Assembly (NCBI GenBank): GCA_003151475.1
Contig: PLXQ01000060.1
Span: 104,613-168,612, forward strand
DNA length: 64,000 nucleotides
Reading direction: 5' to 3'
Source of the DNA: Acidimicrobiaceae bacterium
GTDB taxonomy: Bacteria; Actinomycetota; Acidimicrobiia; Acidimicrobiales; UBA8190
Made by a program: the position numbers and the translations under genes. Shown piece after piece: positions 1 to 9,193 of the stretch. The first letter of the stretch is position 1, and every line of letters begins with the position of its first letter. The notes beneath the pieces are model-generated. The model worked only from the letters and a program-made list of their open reading frames with translations. It had not been told where the DNA came from and ran no database searches.

Positions 1-96
1 CAGTGCCCGGGCCGTATCGAGAGGACGCAGTGCCTTCGCCAGTCCCGCCACGAGCAGGAGGGAGCAGGCGACCAGATAGGGGCCGAGAAAAGTCAC
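1..96 (-). CDS. MauE/DoxX-like redox membrane protein (N-terminal fragment)
   Basis: Only the first 32 codons are inside the window; the rest lies beyond the left edge. The GTG start (96-94) overlaps the TGA of the upstream gene in a GTGA arrangement, so the two are probably translated together. The visible peptide is a single hydrophobic helix containing LLLVAGLAKALRPLDTARAL, which is how MauE/DoxX-type four-helix membrane proteins usually begin. MauE-like proteins work with thioredoxin-fold partners, and a thioredoxin-like gene sits two genes upstream, which supports the call. With so little sequence the family assignment is an inference. Confidence 0.5.
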   Translation of the reverse strand, partial: MTFLGPYLVACSLLLVAGLAKALRPLDTARAL

Positions 97-575
97 CGGT
101 GGATGGCGGAACGACCCGGCGCCGCCGGTGCGACCTCCAGGTGGTGCAGGAGGCTGTTCACAGGAGCGACGAGGGAGTGACGACGGGCATGGCTGCCGAG
201 GACGGCGTAGAGGGTGAAGGGCCGCCCGTTCTCGGTGAAGAACCACTGGGTGCCCGACTGGCCACCGAGGCCCCGGCGCAGGGTGTAGGGACGGAAGTGA
301 TCGGCGGCGAGCCGACGCGGGAGTCCCTCGGTGGCGAACAGCGCACGGCCGACGCTCTCGGGCCCGTACTCGAACAAGACCACGAAGACGTCTGTGCTCT
401 TGAGGGAGGTGACGAGCCCGCCACCGAAGTCGGAGGCGTCGGGCGGGATGGCGACGGTGGCGAAGTGGGCGACGGGTCGCGGTACTTCGTCATGAACGGT
501 CTGGCGCCGGAAGATCCGCCCCTCGAAACCCAGGGGGAGTCTCGCCCGGATGCCGTGCGCCTCGAGGGTCACCAT
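93..575 (-). CDS. conserved hypothetical protein, 160 aa
   Basis: An ATG-started 160-residue soluble protein with no signal peptide or membrane segment. It lies 18 bases downstream of the thioredoxin-like gene and overlaps the MauE-like gene, so it is the middle gene of a three-gene leftward operon. The sequence alternates short hydrophobic strands with glycine/proline turns, and has a WFFTENGRPFTLYAVLGS block near residues 115-135 that looks like the conserved core. I recognise the general pattern as an uncharacterised actinobacterial protein found near redox membrane genes, but no function can be given. The antisense strand is also open for most of this stretch; codon pattern and operon fit favour this strand. 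Confidence 0.7.
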   Translation of the reverse strand: MVTLEAHGIRARLPLGFEGRIFRRQTVHDEVPRPVAHFATVAIPPDASDFGGGLVTSLKSTDVFVVLFEYGPESVGRALFATEGLPRRLAADHFRPYTLRRGLGGQSGTQWFFTENGRPFTLYAVLGSHARRHSLVAPVNSLLHHLEVAPAAPGRSAIHR

Positions 576-593
576 GCGGGGGTTTGGCGACGG

Positions 594-1427
594 TCAGGGC
601 GCAGGACGAGAGCCCTCCGGCCGGTCCGGCGTGCCGGAGAAGACGTCGTCGAGACTCTCGGGGTACAAGCTGGCATGGCCCGGGTGGATGCCGGCGGCGA
701 TCAGCTCCTGGTCATTGAGCGCTTCGCGGGCCTTGCCGTCGGGGCGGGGCACCGCACCCGGGCGGGGCATCCTGTCGGGCCCTTCTGCATCGGCACGGGC
801 CCGGCGGACGAGGTCGACCACTTGTGAGAATTGGCGGGCCACACCCTCGCCCATCCGACGATGCGTGCGCCCGTCGACGAGAACGAAGAAGGGCGATCCC
901 GGCACTTCGTAGTCGTCCCAGGCGCCACTCGACATGACGACGGTCGTCGCCGGCGGCGCCCGGCGCCGTACCTCGGCCGGGATCTCGAGCTCGGGACCCT
1001 TGGTGACGACGACGGCTCGGACGTCGGTCGGGAGTCCCCCGTGGTCGGCATCTCCGAGGGCGGCCCAAAACCCGGCGCAGGTCGAACAGCCGCTCGAGAG
1101 GAAGGCGAGCAGGGTGAGGTGAGCGGTGTGCGTCACCGACACGGCCACGGCGTCGCCGCCGGGATCGGTGCCCTCGATGTCGTGGGCCGACCAGGAGTCC
1201 CTCTCGCCGGGCAACGGCGGCCCGATGTGCAGCGGCGTCGCCGGGGACGCCGCGGTGGTGACGTCGCTCGTCAGGACTTCGGGATCGGCGGGTGCCGAGG
1301 GGTCGCCCACCCCGGCGCCAAGGGAGTGCAGAGCCCGGAGGATATCGGCGTGGCTGCGCAGGAGACCGGCGACAAGTCCTGCCAGCAGCACCACGACGAC
1401 CGTGTCCATGATGACGAGGACGAGCAC
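594..1427 (-). CDS. membrane-anchored thioredoxin-like protein (TlpA/MauD type)
   Basis: A single N-terminal membrane helix (VLLAGLVAGLLRSH region) is followed by a low-complexity linker and a thioredoxin fold. The redox motif is FLSSGCSTCAGFW, a CxxC (C-S-T-C) at the end of the first core strand; a cis-proline-like segment VPGSPFFVLVDG follows about 80 residues later, as expected. The likely job is extracytoplasmic disulfide exchange, paired with the MauE-like membrane protein downstream. The start is uncertain: GTG at 1427 keeps a full membrane helix, ATG at 1409 would shorten it slightly, and codons upstream of 1427 look non-coding. The tail after the fold is unusually long and proline/arginine rich. 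Confidence 0.75.
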   Translation of the reverse strand: MLVLVIMDTVVVVLLAGLVAGLLRSHADILRALHSLGAGVGDPSAPADPEVLTSDVTTAASPATPLHIGPPLPGERDSWSAHDIEGTDPGGDAVAVSVTHTAHLTLLAFLSSGCSTCAGFWAALGDADHGGLPTDVRAVVVTKGPELEIPAEVRRRAPPATTVVMSSGAWDDYEVPGSPFFVLVDGRTHRRMGEGVARQFSQVVDLVRRARADAEGPDRMPRPGAVPRPDGKAREALNDQELIAAGIHPGHASLYPESLDDVFSGTPDRPEGSRPAP

Positions 1428-1701
1428 TGCAATGAGAGTATCGCCGACACCGTCAGGTCTTGAAAGCCGCCTGGCCGCTGAGGCTGACCCCGGGCGGCCG
1501 AAATCCCCCGGACAGCGCTCTGAGCAGGACATTGAGGCTTTGGACACCCGTCCGGGCGGGTCGGCGTCCCCTCTTGTTCCTCCCCCCCGCCGGTGGCCGG
1601 ATTCTCATTCCTGAGCTTGATCCGGCCCACGGACGCGGCGAGAGTCTGGTGATCGGGAAGAGACACGTCAACGGACTCGCTTTTCTGAACGTGAGAACAG
1701 C

Positions 1702-3567
1702 GTGACGACGTCGGATCAGGTTGTCGACATCAACCGAGAGCGGCCCGGACCGGTCATGCCCCGCCTTCCGGCCATCGAAGGCCTCCGAGCCGTGGCCGTC
1801 GTCGCCGTCCTGCTCTACCACCTCCCCGTGCCATGGCTTCCGGGAGGTTTCCTCGGTGTTGATGTCTTCTTTGTCATCTCCGGTTTCCTGATCACCAGCC
1901 TCCTGACCTCGGAAGTGCTGCGGACCGGTCGCATCGGCCTCGGCGCCTTCTGGCTGCGCCGCGCTCGGCGGCTGCTGCCGGCGCTGCTGTTCATGCTGGC
2001 GGTGGTGGTGGCGGCGTCGACGATCTTCGCCCGCGACGCCCTGTCACTGCTGGCGTCCGACGTGCCGGCCGTTCTCGGCTATTTCACCAATTGGTGGCTG
2101 CTGTTCCACCACGTGAGCTACTTCCAGTCCGTGGGCCGGCCCCCCCTGGTTCTGCATCTCTGGTCACTGGCCGTCGAGGAACAGTTCTATTTGGCCTGGC
2201 CACTGATCGTTCTCGTCGCCGTCGGCCGGCACGGTCGGATCAGGCGAGTGGGCTGGCTGGCGCTCCTCGGGGCGGTCGCCTCGAGCGCATGGATGGCCAT
2301 CTTGTTCCAGACCTCTCAGGACCCGTCCCGGGTCTACTTCGGGACAGACACCCATGCCGGTGGGCTACTCCTCGGTGCTGCGCTCGGGATCGCCTTTCCG
2401 CCCTGGAGCCGGTCGTCCTCGGTCACGACCTCGGCCCGTCGCCTGATGGGTGTCGTGGGGCTGGGCGCCTTCGCCGGGCTCGTGGCTCTCATGGTGATCC
2501 TCAACCAATACGGCACGTTCACCTACCGGGGCGGCCTGCAGCTGGCCACGGTGCTCACCGCTGTCGTCATCCTCGTGGCCACGCATCCCGCTGTCCGCGG
2601 TGCCCGGTTCCTGGCCACGCCGGTGCTGCAGTGGATCGGGCAGCGTTCGTACGCCATCTACCTGTGGCACTGGCCGATCTTCGAGTTGACCCGACCGGGA
2701 ATCGACGTCTCTCTGTCGGGTTGGGAGCTCACCAGCCTGCGCCTCGCCCTGGTGGCCGTGGCCGGCGAGCTCTCCTATCGGCTCATCGAGCAACCGTTTC
2801 GGACCGGGCTCGCCCAATCGGCGTTTGTGTGGCTGTGGGGACAACGACGGCGGGTACCTCTGGCGGTGGGGAGCGGACTCGCCGCTGTTGTGGCCCTTCT
2901 CGTGCTGGCCCTGGCCACGGCGCCCGTCGTCGTCCCCTCCCCCGCCCTGGCCGTCAGTTCAACTCCCGCTGGACGAACGCCCATCGTCCCGATGAGCCAC
3001 GGTGTCATTGCCACCGCCCACACGCGCCATCCTGTATTTGGGCCACCTTTACTGAGCCCCGGCAGCGTTGGCTCGACGAATGCCCCGACAACCACTCAGC
3101 CGAACAATGTCCTGGCCATCGGAGATTCGGTGATGCTCGACGCCGCCGCCGATCTGAAACAGGATCTCGGGCCCACCACCGTGGTCGACGCCGTCGTCGG
3201 TCGCCAGGTATCGGACGGCATCGTGCGTCTGAGCGCCTACCGGGCGGCGGGACGTCTCACCGGCCTCACCGCCCTGGTCATCGGCCTCGGGACCAACGGA
3301 CCCATGACCGTTTCTCAATGTGACCAGATCTTGACCCTGGCTTCTGGGGTGCCGCGGGTGCTCTTCATCAACGTCCGCATGCCCCGGGCGTGGGAGTCCG
3401 TCACCAATGGCACCCTGGCGGCGTGCGCCGGCCATGTGCCGGGGGTCGTCCTCGTGGACTGGTACGACGCGTCGGCCGCTCCGGGAACTCTCGGTCCCGA
3501 CCAGATCCACGCCACGACGGCAGGAGCAGCGCTCTACGCTTCTCTGGTAACGCGCGCCACGAGTTGA
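1702..3567 (+). CDS. OafA/YrhL-type acyltransferase with SGNH domain
   Basis: A 621-residue protein with an N-terminal acyltransferase-3 domain of about ten membrane helices (residues ~15-390) and a C-terminal extracytoplasmic SGNH hydrolase-like domain (~455-620). The N-terminus has the family signature LRAVAVVAVLLYH and VDVFFVISGFLITS; LWSLAVEEQFYL follows. The SGNH domain shows GDSVM (nucleophile Ser), GLGTNG (block III Asn) and DQIHATTAG (catalytic Asp/His). Such proteins move acyl groups across the membrane and O-acylate cell-wall or surface polysaccharides. It starts with GTG and stands alone, convergent with the citrate synthase gene to its right. The acceptor glycan is unknown. Confidence 0.93.
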   Translation: MTTSDQVVDINRERPGPVMPRLPAIEGLRAVAVVAVLLYHLPVPWLPGGFLGVDVFFVISGFLITSLLTSEVLRTGRIGLGAFWLRRARRLLPALLFMLAVVVAASTIFARDALSLLASDVPAVLGYFTNWWLLFHHVSYFQSVGRPPLVLHLWSLAVEEQFYLAWPLIVLVAVGRHGRIRRVGWLALLGAVASSAWMAILFQTSQDPSRVYFGTDTHAGGLLLGAALGIAFPPWSRSSSVTTSARRLMGVVGLGAFAGLVALMVILNQYGTFTYRGGLQLATVLTAVVILVATHPAVRGARFLATPVLQWIGQRSYAIYLWHWPIFELTRPGIDVSLSGWELTSLRLALVAVAGELSYRLIEQPFRTGLAQSAFVWLWGQRRRVPLAVGSGLAAVVALLVLALATAPVVVPSPALAVSSTPAGRTPIVPMSHGVIATAHTRHPVFGPPLLSPGSVGSTNAPTTTQPNNVLAIGDSVMLDAAADLKQDLGPTTVVDAVVGRQVSDGIVRLSAYRAAGRLTGLTALVIGLGTNGPMTVSQCDQILTLASGVPRVLFINVRMPRAWESVTNGTLAACAGHVPGVVLVDWYDASAAPGTLGPDQIHATTAGAALYASLVTRATS

Positions 3568-3658
3568 CCGCCAGTCGTCACGACGGCCGGGCCCGGTAAA
3601 CGAGGCCAGCTCCAGAAGCGGTGGTGCGGAGAACGGCTTTCGGTGATGCCAAAGAAGC

Positions 3659-5176
3659 TCAGCTGGCCACGGGAACCGGTTGCGGTGGCGGTGGCCCCAC
3701 GTACCGGGCGGTCGGGCGGATCAAACGATTGTCGGCCGCCTGCTCCATGACGTGGGTGGCCCAGCCGATGACCCGACTCGAAGCGAAGGTGGGGGTGAAC
3801 ATCTGCCGGGGGATCCCGCAGGCGTCCATGACCACGCCGGCGAAGAATTCGACGTTGGCGTAGAGCTGGTGGCCCGGCTTCAGCTCAGCCAGAGCCTCCA
3901 CCACGGTGCGTTCGACGTCGCAGGAGAAGTCGACGAGCGGGCCCCCTAGGCTTCGCGCCACACCGCGGAGAAACACCGATCGCGGGTCATCGGTCTTGTA
4001 GACGCGGTGACCGAAACCCATGATCCGTTCCCCCCGGCCGATGGCGTCGCGGATCCAGGCGTCGGCCCGGTCCGGGGTCCCGATGGCGTCCAACATGTCG
4101 AGGGCCCGACTCGGGGCCCCTCCGTGCAACGGCCCGGATAGAGCCCCGATGGCGCCACAGACGGCCGCCGCCAGATCGGCACCGGTGGAGGTGATGACCC
4201 GGGCCGTGAACGTCGACGAGTTGAAGCCATGGTCGATGGTGAGCATGAGGTAGCGCTCGAGAGCCCGGGCGTGGGCGACTGACGGTTCCTCCCCGGTGAG
4301 CATCCACAGGTAGTTGGCGGCCGAGGAGAGATCGTCGCGAGGGGGTAGAGGCTCGAGGCCGGACCGGATGCGGTAGGCAGAGGTGAGGATCGTCGGGACG
4401 ACAGCACACAGGCGAGTGGCTTGACGTTTGAGCGTGGGGGCGTCGATATCGGTGGTGGCACCGAACCCGAGTTCGGCACCGAGCAGTGAAACGCCGGTGC
4501 GCAGGACGTCGAGCGGCGACCCCTGGCTGGCCAGGGCCGGCAACAACGACAGGAGACCCGGTGGGAGAACCCTCTGGGGGGCGATTTCCCCGTTGAATCG
4601 GGTGGACTGCTCAGAATCAGGTAGGGCGCCGTTGAACAGCAGGAACCAGACGTCTTCGAGTGAACGTCTCTCGGCCAACTCGACGGCCGAGTACTGGCGG
4701 TAATGGAAGAAACCCTCCAGCCCTCGGACATCGCCCACAGTCGTCTCCGAGACGACCACTCCTTCGAGTCCGCGCGGTACGTCGTGCGCCGCTTCGTCGG
4801 CAGGGCGCAGGCTGGCGATGGCCATGAGATCACGGATCGAGACGACGCCGACCAAGATGCCGTCATCTACCACCGGAAGGTGTCGATAGTGGTGGGAGGA
4901 GAGGCTGGCCCATGCGGCACCCACCTCCTCTTCGGGTCCGAGGGTGTCGGGGTGGGCCGTCATCCACAGTCCGACCCGTTCGTCGGACGGATTGTGGCGC
5001 GCCGCCGCCGAGTGCAGAAGGTCGCGCTCGGTCAGGATGCCGATCGCCTTGTTGTCCTCCACGACGATGATCGAGCCCGACTCGGCGTCGCGCATCTTGA
5101 GAGCGGCGTCGGCCAGCGACACGTCGGTCCCACAGACCAGGGGCGGAGTCGACATCAGATCGCGCACAGTTGTCAT
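3659..5176 (-). CDS. citrate synthase with N-terminal CBS domain pair
   Basis: A 505-residue fusion. Residues 1-~125 form two CBS repeats (MTTVRDLMSTPPLV..., then VGLWMTAHPDTLG...HLPVVDDGILVGVVSIRDLM), which usually bind adenine nucleotides. From ~140 a citrate synthase domain follows with DHGFNSST and GPLHGGAPS (the two catalytic histidines), GFGHRVYK, and NVEFFAG where most relatives have Asp in the third catalytic position. The ATG at 5176 is chosen because AAGGAGGTCCG lies just upstream. The enzyme would condense acetyl-CoA or propionyl-CoA with oxaloacetate; the CBS pair suggests energy-charge control. It is divergent from a second citrate synthase that carries an HTH domain. Which acyl-CoA it prefers cannot be told from sequence. 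Confidence 0.93.
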   Translation of the reverse strand: MTTVRDLMSTPPLVCGTDVSLADAALKMRDAESGSIIVVEDNKAIGILTERDLLHSAAARHNPSDERVGLWMTAHPDTLGPEEEVGAAWASLSSHHYRHLPVVDDGILVGVVSIRDLMAIASLRPADEAAHDVPRGLEGVVVSETTVGDVRGLEGFFHYRQYSAVELAERRSLEDVWFLLFNGALPDSEQSTRFNGEIAPQRVLPPGLLSLLPALASQGSPLDVLRTGVSLLGAELGFGATTDIDAPTLKRQATRLCAVVPTILTSAYRIRSGLEPLPPRDDLSSAANYLWMLTGEEPSVAHARALERYLMLTIDHGFNSSTFTARVITSTGADLAAAVCGAIGALSGPLHGGAPSRALDMLDAIGTPDRADAWIRDAIGRGERIMGFGHRVYKTDDPRSVFLRGVARSLGGPLVDFSCDVERTVVEALAELKPGHQLYANVEFFAGVVMDACGIPRQMFTPTFASSRVIGWATHVMEQAADNRLIRPTARYVGPPPPQPVPVAS

Positions 5177-5253
5177 CGGACCTCCTTGATCCTCGATGCC
5201 GCGCCGCTTACGGGGCTCTGCACCCATCATCGCTGGCGGGCGCCCGACTGTAA

Positions 5254-5272
5254 ATGTTGATCAAGTCAACAT
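5254..5272. promoter_or_regulatory. perfect palindrome between divergent citrate synthases
   Basis: ATGTTGA-TCAAG-TCAACAT: 7-base arms and a 5-base centre, in the 112-base gap between the two divergent citrate synthase genes and only 16 bases from the rightward start. It is AT-rich in a GC-rich background. Dyads in divergent spacers next to MerR-like genes are typical operators, and the rightward gene begins with a MerR-like helix-turn-helix, so autoregulation and shared control are likely (inference). Confidence 0.65.
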
Positions 5273-5288
5273 AAATCCGTAACCTGGG

Positions 5289-6470
5289 GTGATGGCGAGA
5301 ATGCTCCAGAGCGAGGAGGCGGCTCGGCGGCTCGGGGTCAAGCTACCCACGCTGTACGCGTATGTCAGTCGCGGTCTTCTCGTCTCGTACCCGAGCGATG
5401 ACAGCCGACGCCGTCGGCTGTTCGACGTCGATGACGTCGAACAGTTGGCTCGCCGCTCCCGGGGTTCGCGGCAGGTCGAGTCGAGGTTGGCGTCGGTAAC
5501 GACGGGGATCACCCAGATCCGTGAGGACGGTGCGTCGTTCCGGGGACATCCAGTGGCCGAGCTCGCCGCACGCTCCACATTCGAAGAGGTCGCCGATCTG
5601 TTGTGGAGCGCCGACGCCGCGCCAGCGGACTGGGAACCGGTCCGACTCCCCCGTCCGCCGCGGCTCGACACGGGTGACCTCCTGCGGTGGGTGACGGTCC
5701 TGTGCGGTGCCAAGGACCGACTCCGGGCCGATCTCCGCGCCGAGCTGGTCGTCCGTTCCGCTCGGCGCCTCATCACGACCATGGTGGCCGCGCTCCCGAC
5801 CCCGGCCGGCGTTTCCAGGGCGACGGACACCGGGTCCACCGCCGAGCGACTGTCCCGGCACCTCGTTTCCACTCCGGTACCGCAGGCGAGACGTCGCCAG
5901 CTGGACCGGACCGTTGATGTGGCGCTCGTGCTGATGGCCGATCATGAACTCGCCACCTCCACGGTGGCGGTCCGCGTGGCGGCGTCGACACGTGCCGATC
6001 TCTACGATGCCGTACTGGCCGGCTTGGGCACACTGGCCGGCCCCCTGCACGGCGGCGCCAGCCAACTCGCCTACTCGCTGCTCGTCGACGCCTCCCACCA
6101 CGGTGTGGAGCGGGCCCTGAACGAGTGCCTTCGTTGGCAACGGGTGTTGCCGGGCTTCGGCCACACTGTGTACAAGCACGGCGACCCCCGTGTCGAGCCG
6201 CTGCTCGAGTGCTTCAATCGGCTGGCCCGTCCTGATCAGCGCGACCTCGTGGCGGCGCTGATCGAGTTGGCGCGCGACCATGACGTGCCTGCTCCCAACG
6301 TCGACCTCGCCCTCGCTGCTGTGACCTGGGCGACCGGGATGCCGACCGACGCCGGCCGCACCATCTTCACCATCGCCCGGGTGGCCGGCTGGACCGCCCA
6401 CTACCTCGAAGAGCTCGGTGAGCGACCACTGCGGTTCCGGGCCCGGGCCGTCTACGCCACGGCCCGATAA
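5289..6470 (+). CDS. citrate synthase with N-terminal MerR-like HTH domain
   Basis: A 393-residue protein. Residues ~5-60 (LQSEEAARRLGVKLPTLYAYVSRGLL ... RLFDVDDVEQLAR) form an excisionase/MerR-type DNA-binding helix-turn-helix. The remainder is a type II citrate synthase with ADHELATST and GPLHGGAS (catalytic His), GFGHTVYKHGDPR (CoA and oxaloacetate contacts) and PNVDLALA with the catalytic Asp, so the enzyme looks active. Start could be GTG 5289, ATG 5292 or ATG 5301. It faces the CBS-citrate synthase across a perfect palindrome. HTH-citrate synthase proteins are a known annotated family, but whether they regulate transcription is not established; here the context makes that plausible. Confidence 0.92.
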   Translation: MMARMLQSEEAARRLGVKLPTLYAYVSRGLLVSYPSDDSRRRRLFDVDDVEQLARRSRGSRQVESRLASVTTGITQIREDGASFRGHPVAELAARSTFEEVADLLWSADAAPADWEPVRLPRPPRLDTGDLLRWVTVLCGAKDRLRADLRAELVVRSARRLITTMVAALPTPAGVSRATDTGSTAERLSRHLVSTPVPQARRRQLDRTVDVALVLMADHELATSTVAVRVAASTRADLYDAVLAGLGTLAGPLHGGASQLAYSLLVDASHHGVERALNECLRWQRVLPGFGHTVYKHGDPRVEPLLECFNRLARPDQRDLVAALIELARDHDVPAPNVDLALAAVTWATGMPTDAGRTIFTIARVAGWTAHYLEELGERPLRFRARAVYATAR

Positions 6471-6475
6471 CCGCT

Positions 6476-7450
6476 ACCGACCGTAATCTGGTCGACTTCT
6501 CTCCTCAGGTGAGCGCGGCGTTCTCGTCGTATCAGAACCTCGTTTACGCGCCTCACGTCTACACGCACGCCTTTACCGTCGACCAGTTCATCGGCTATCG
6601 GGCACAGAGCAGCCCGTACCCGCCCAGCTACGACTTCGGCTACCAGACCGCCGAGGCGGAAGCCCAGTCCATGCACGCGGCGATCGTCGTCACCGAGTAC
6701 GGCGCTTCGTCGTCGACCAACAGCTACCTACTGGCCGGAGAAGAGGGTGCCCAAGAAGACACCCTCGTGTCCGGTTCGACGTTCTGGGCGTGGAAGGGTC
6801 TGGCCTCTCAGATCGGGAGCTGTTGGTGCGTGCGGTGGCAACACTCCTCCTATGCAACCACCGCTGACGGCACCCCTGGTTCGGGCAACCCCGTGCACCT
6901 GTCTCATCGGACGACTCGCTGATCCCCGGTCGTCGAAAACAAACAGACCGGGTGTGGCCGCGCTCGGTTGCCGTCAATCTCCTGGCGTACCACTATGACC
7001 CGTCGACGCGATCCTTCGCCATGGTGGCCGTGAGCGGACCCGTTCCTGTCGGACACAGCCACGATACGGTCGTCTATGTACCTTCGGTGGTGAGAGGTGC
7101 CGTGTCCGTTAGCGGGCGACGGCAAGATCGACGCCGTGGTAACGATCCCCGACGGGAGTAGTCGTTCACCCGACGGGCCAAGCACCGTGCCTCGAGTCCT
7201 GTGAGAAGCCTCGTACGGTCGGGCGTTACGAAGTCGTCGTCGGAAGCGACAGCGCGCGTCGGTGGCCGACGAAGTCAGCCAACTCGCCGCCCACCCGTTG
7301 CCACCGATCAGTGAAACGCTGGCGCGACAAAACGCCGAACGTGCACTGGCAGCGGCCGAGGTTTCAACGAATCCCAAGATCAAGGCCAACGCCCAGCTGG
7401 CTGGCGCTTTATCCACTCTCCTCTTGGGTCCGAACGACCCGAATCTCTGA
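6476..7450 (+). pseudogene. decayed GH5 glycosidase (endoglycoceramidase-like), 3' portion only
   Basis: Begins right after the citrate synthase stop. The first frame reads like the C-terminal half of a GH5 (beta/alpha)8 hydrolase: NLVYAPHVYTHAF, then VVTEYGASSS containing the catalytic glutamate, then FWAWKGLASQIG. The expected C-terminal beta-sandwich continues only by changing frame: around 6895-6950 to reach DRVWPRSVAVNLLAYHYDP (6943 on), and again near 7120 to read GDGKIDAVVTIPDGSS. A last open piece (7262-7450, ending LLLGPNDPNL) may be the original tail. The N-terminal half is absent and no start codon or RBS serves the fragment. I call it a truncated, multiply frameshifted pseudogene. 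Confidence 0.7.
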
Positions 7451-7468
7451 GCGGGCAGGCACCGACAG

Positions 7469-9034
7469 TTACGTCGGCTCCGGACTGACCGTCGCCTTCT
7501 CGGGGCTACCGGCGCCCTCATCGGGATCGTCCTGAACTCCAGCCTGCAGACCGACCAAGGCCACGACGGCAGCGACGGCCATGATCCCGGCCATCAGGTA
7601 GAACACTTCGCGCGAGGCGTAAGCGAAATCGAGCCGGATGAAATGAGGGATTCGGGTCACACTTGCGCTTGCGTCCTGAGATTGAGAGATCCGCGATGCC
7701 TCGAGCGACGCCCGTCCCCGTGGCAGGCCTTGCGCGACCAGAGATGTCGTCACACGGGATCGCAACTGGGATACCAAGATGGTGCCCAGGATGGCCAGCC
7801 CCAAGCTGGCCGCATAATTCCGGACCGTCTGGGTGATGCCTGTGGCCTCGCCGTACGAAAGCCTGGACGCCCGATTGACGGCGTCCGTGCTGGCGGGGCC
7901 GAGCATCAGTCCCATCCCGGCGCCGGCGATAATGACGTCCCATATCTGGTTGCCGAAGCTCAGATCGGTCACCTTCCCGGCCCAGAGCGCGAATCCCACG
8001 GCCGCCAGTGCACAACCGACGACAACAGGCAGCTTGGCCCCGCGTCGATCGAGAATGCGCCCCCCGATCTGGGCCGTTACGACGAAGCCGATAAAGAAGT
8101 ACATCAGGTAGAGACCGGCCTGGGAGGCGGACTTCCCCAATGCGATCTGGGCGTACTCACTGGCGAAGAAGAAGACGGGGACGAACACGAGCATGGCCAC
8201 GCCAAGAACGAGGTTCTCGACCAGAAAGGCGCGGATGCGAAATATGTGGACCTGGATCAGGGGGGACTCGGTGCGGACCTCGACGAAGTAGAAGACGACG
8301 AGGATGGCCAAGCCGATTGCGATACACAGTCCAGTCCCCGGGTTGGACCAGCCCCAGATCAGCGCTTGTTGGAAGCCGAACACACTGAGAGCGACACCCG
8401 AGGCGATGAGAATTAGTCCCCTGTAGTCCATGCGAGCGGTCTGATGGTCGGTCGTGGGCTTGGATATGGCGATCAGCACCAGGGCGATGAGGGCCACGGG
8501 GATGTTCACCCAGAAAATGGCTCGCCACGTCCACTGGGTGAGATAACCGCCGAGAATGGGTCCGACGGCTGTGAGACCACCGGCGATCCCGAAGAAAAGC
8601 GCCAGAGCCTTTCCCCGTTCCCGCAGAGCGAACGTCTGCACCACGATGGCCAGAGAAGCGGGAAACATGATGGCGCCTCCGGCACCTTGGATCACCCGGA
8701 AGGCCACGATCCACGCTTCGGCCAATCCCCCCTTCGGGGTCAGACCGCACATGGCCGACGCACCGGCGAACACTATGACGCCCAGCGTGACCATCTTGCG
8801 GTGGCCGACGGTGTCCGCTAATCGACCACCGAATGCGAAAAGCGCCGCCAGGGACAGGAGATAGGCGTTGATGGCCCACTGCATGCCGGTGCTCGTCAGG
8901 CCGAGCTCCCTCTGGATGGCCGGTGCGGCGATGGAGACGATTGTCTGGTCGATGAATGTCATCGAGACGGCGAAGATCATGGAGGCCAGGATGAGATTCC
9001 TGGATCGGCCACCGCTCGCCTTGGTTGCGGTCAT
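7469..9034 (-). CDS. MFS drug exporter, DHA2 (EmrB/QacA) family
   Basis: A 521-residue protein with about 14 predicted membrane helices. It has the DHA2 features: IFAVSMTFIDQTIVSIAAPAI in helix 1 (the conserved D/T region), QWAINAYLLSLAALFAFGGRLAD, then GHRKMVTLGV as motif A, and FRVIQGAGGAIMFPASLAIV as motif B-like. Members use the proton gradient to expel drugs or other hydrophobic compounds. The ATG at 9034 is preferred to the longer frame because GAGGAAG lies upstream and the extra N-terminal residues are arginine-rich and non-conserved. It is transcribed toward the GH5 remnant; the frameshifted DUF302 gene lies upstream on the same strand. Substrate unknown. Confidence 0.92.
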   Translation of the reverse strand: MTATKASGGRSRNLILASMIFAVSMTFIDQTIVSIAAPAIQRELGLTSTGMQWAINAYLLSLAALFAFGGRLADTVGHRKMVTLGVIVFAGASAMCGLTPKGGLAEAWIVAFRVIQGAGGAIMFPASLAIVVQTFALRERGKALALFFGIAGGLTAVGPILGGYLTQWTWRAIFWVNIPVALIALVLIAISKPTTDHQTARMDYRGLILIASGVALSVFGFQQALIWGWSNPGTGLCIAIGLAILVVFYFVEVRTESPLIQVHIFRIRAFLVENLVLGVAMLVFVPVFFFASEYAQIALGKSASQAGLYLMYFFIGFVVTAQIGGRILDRRGAKLPVVVGCALAAVGFALWAGKVTDLSFGNQIWDVIIAGAGMGLMLGPASTDAVNRASRLSYGEATGITQTVRNYAASLGLAILGTILVSQLRSRVTTSLVAQGLPRGRASLEASRISQSQDASASVTRIPHFIRLDFAYASREVFYLMAGIMAVAAVVALVGLQAGVQDDPDEGAGSPEKATVSPEPT

Positions 9035-9193
9035 GGCTTCCTCTTCCCGGGATCTCCGCCGTCGGATCCCGCTCCGCCCGGGAATAGTAGAAGGCCACCG
9101 CACTTGCCGACATAACAAATGATCGTCCGCCCCTCACCATGCTCGACTGGTTGCCTCGGTCGCGGGAGCGACAGCGCGACCGGGGCCCTTCGA

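Noticed and set aside
3..827. Rightward 274-residue frame opposite the first leftward operon
   Set aside because: Composition is arginine/glycine-rich with no domain, and the leftward frames form a coherent overlapping operon.
3568..3668. Bidirectional terminator between the acyltransferase and citrate synthase genes (GGCCAGCT ... AGCTGGCC)
   Set aside because: The 8-base arms are separated by about 49 bases and there is no T-run; too weak to call.
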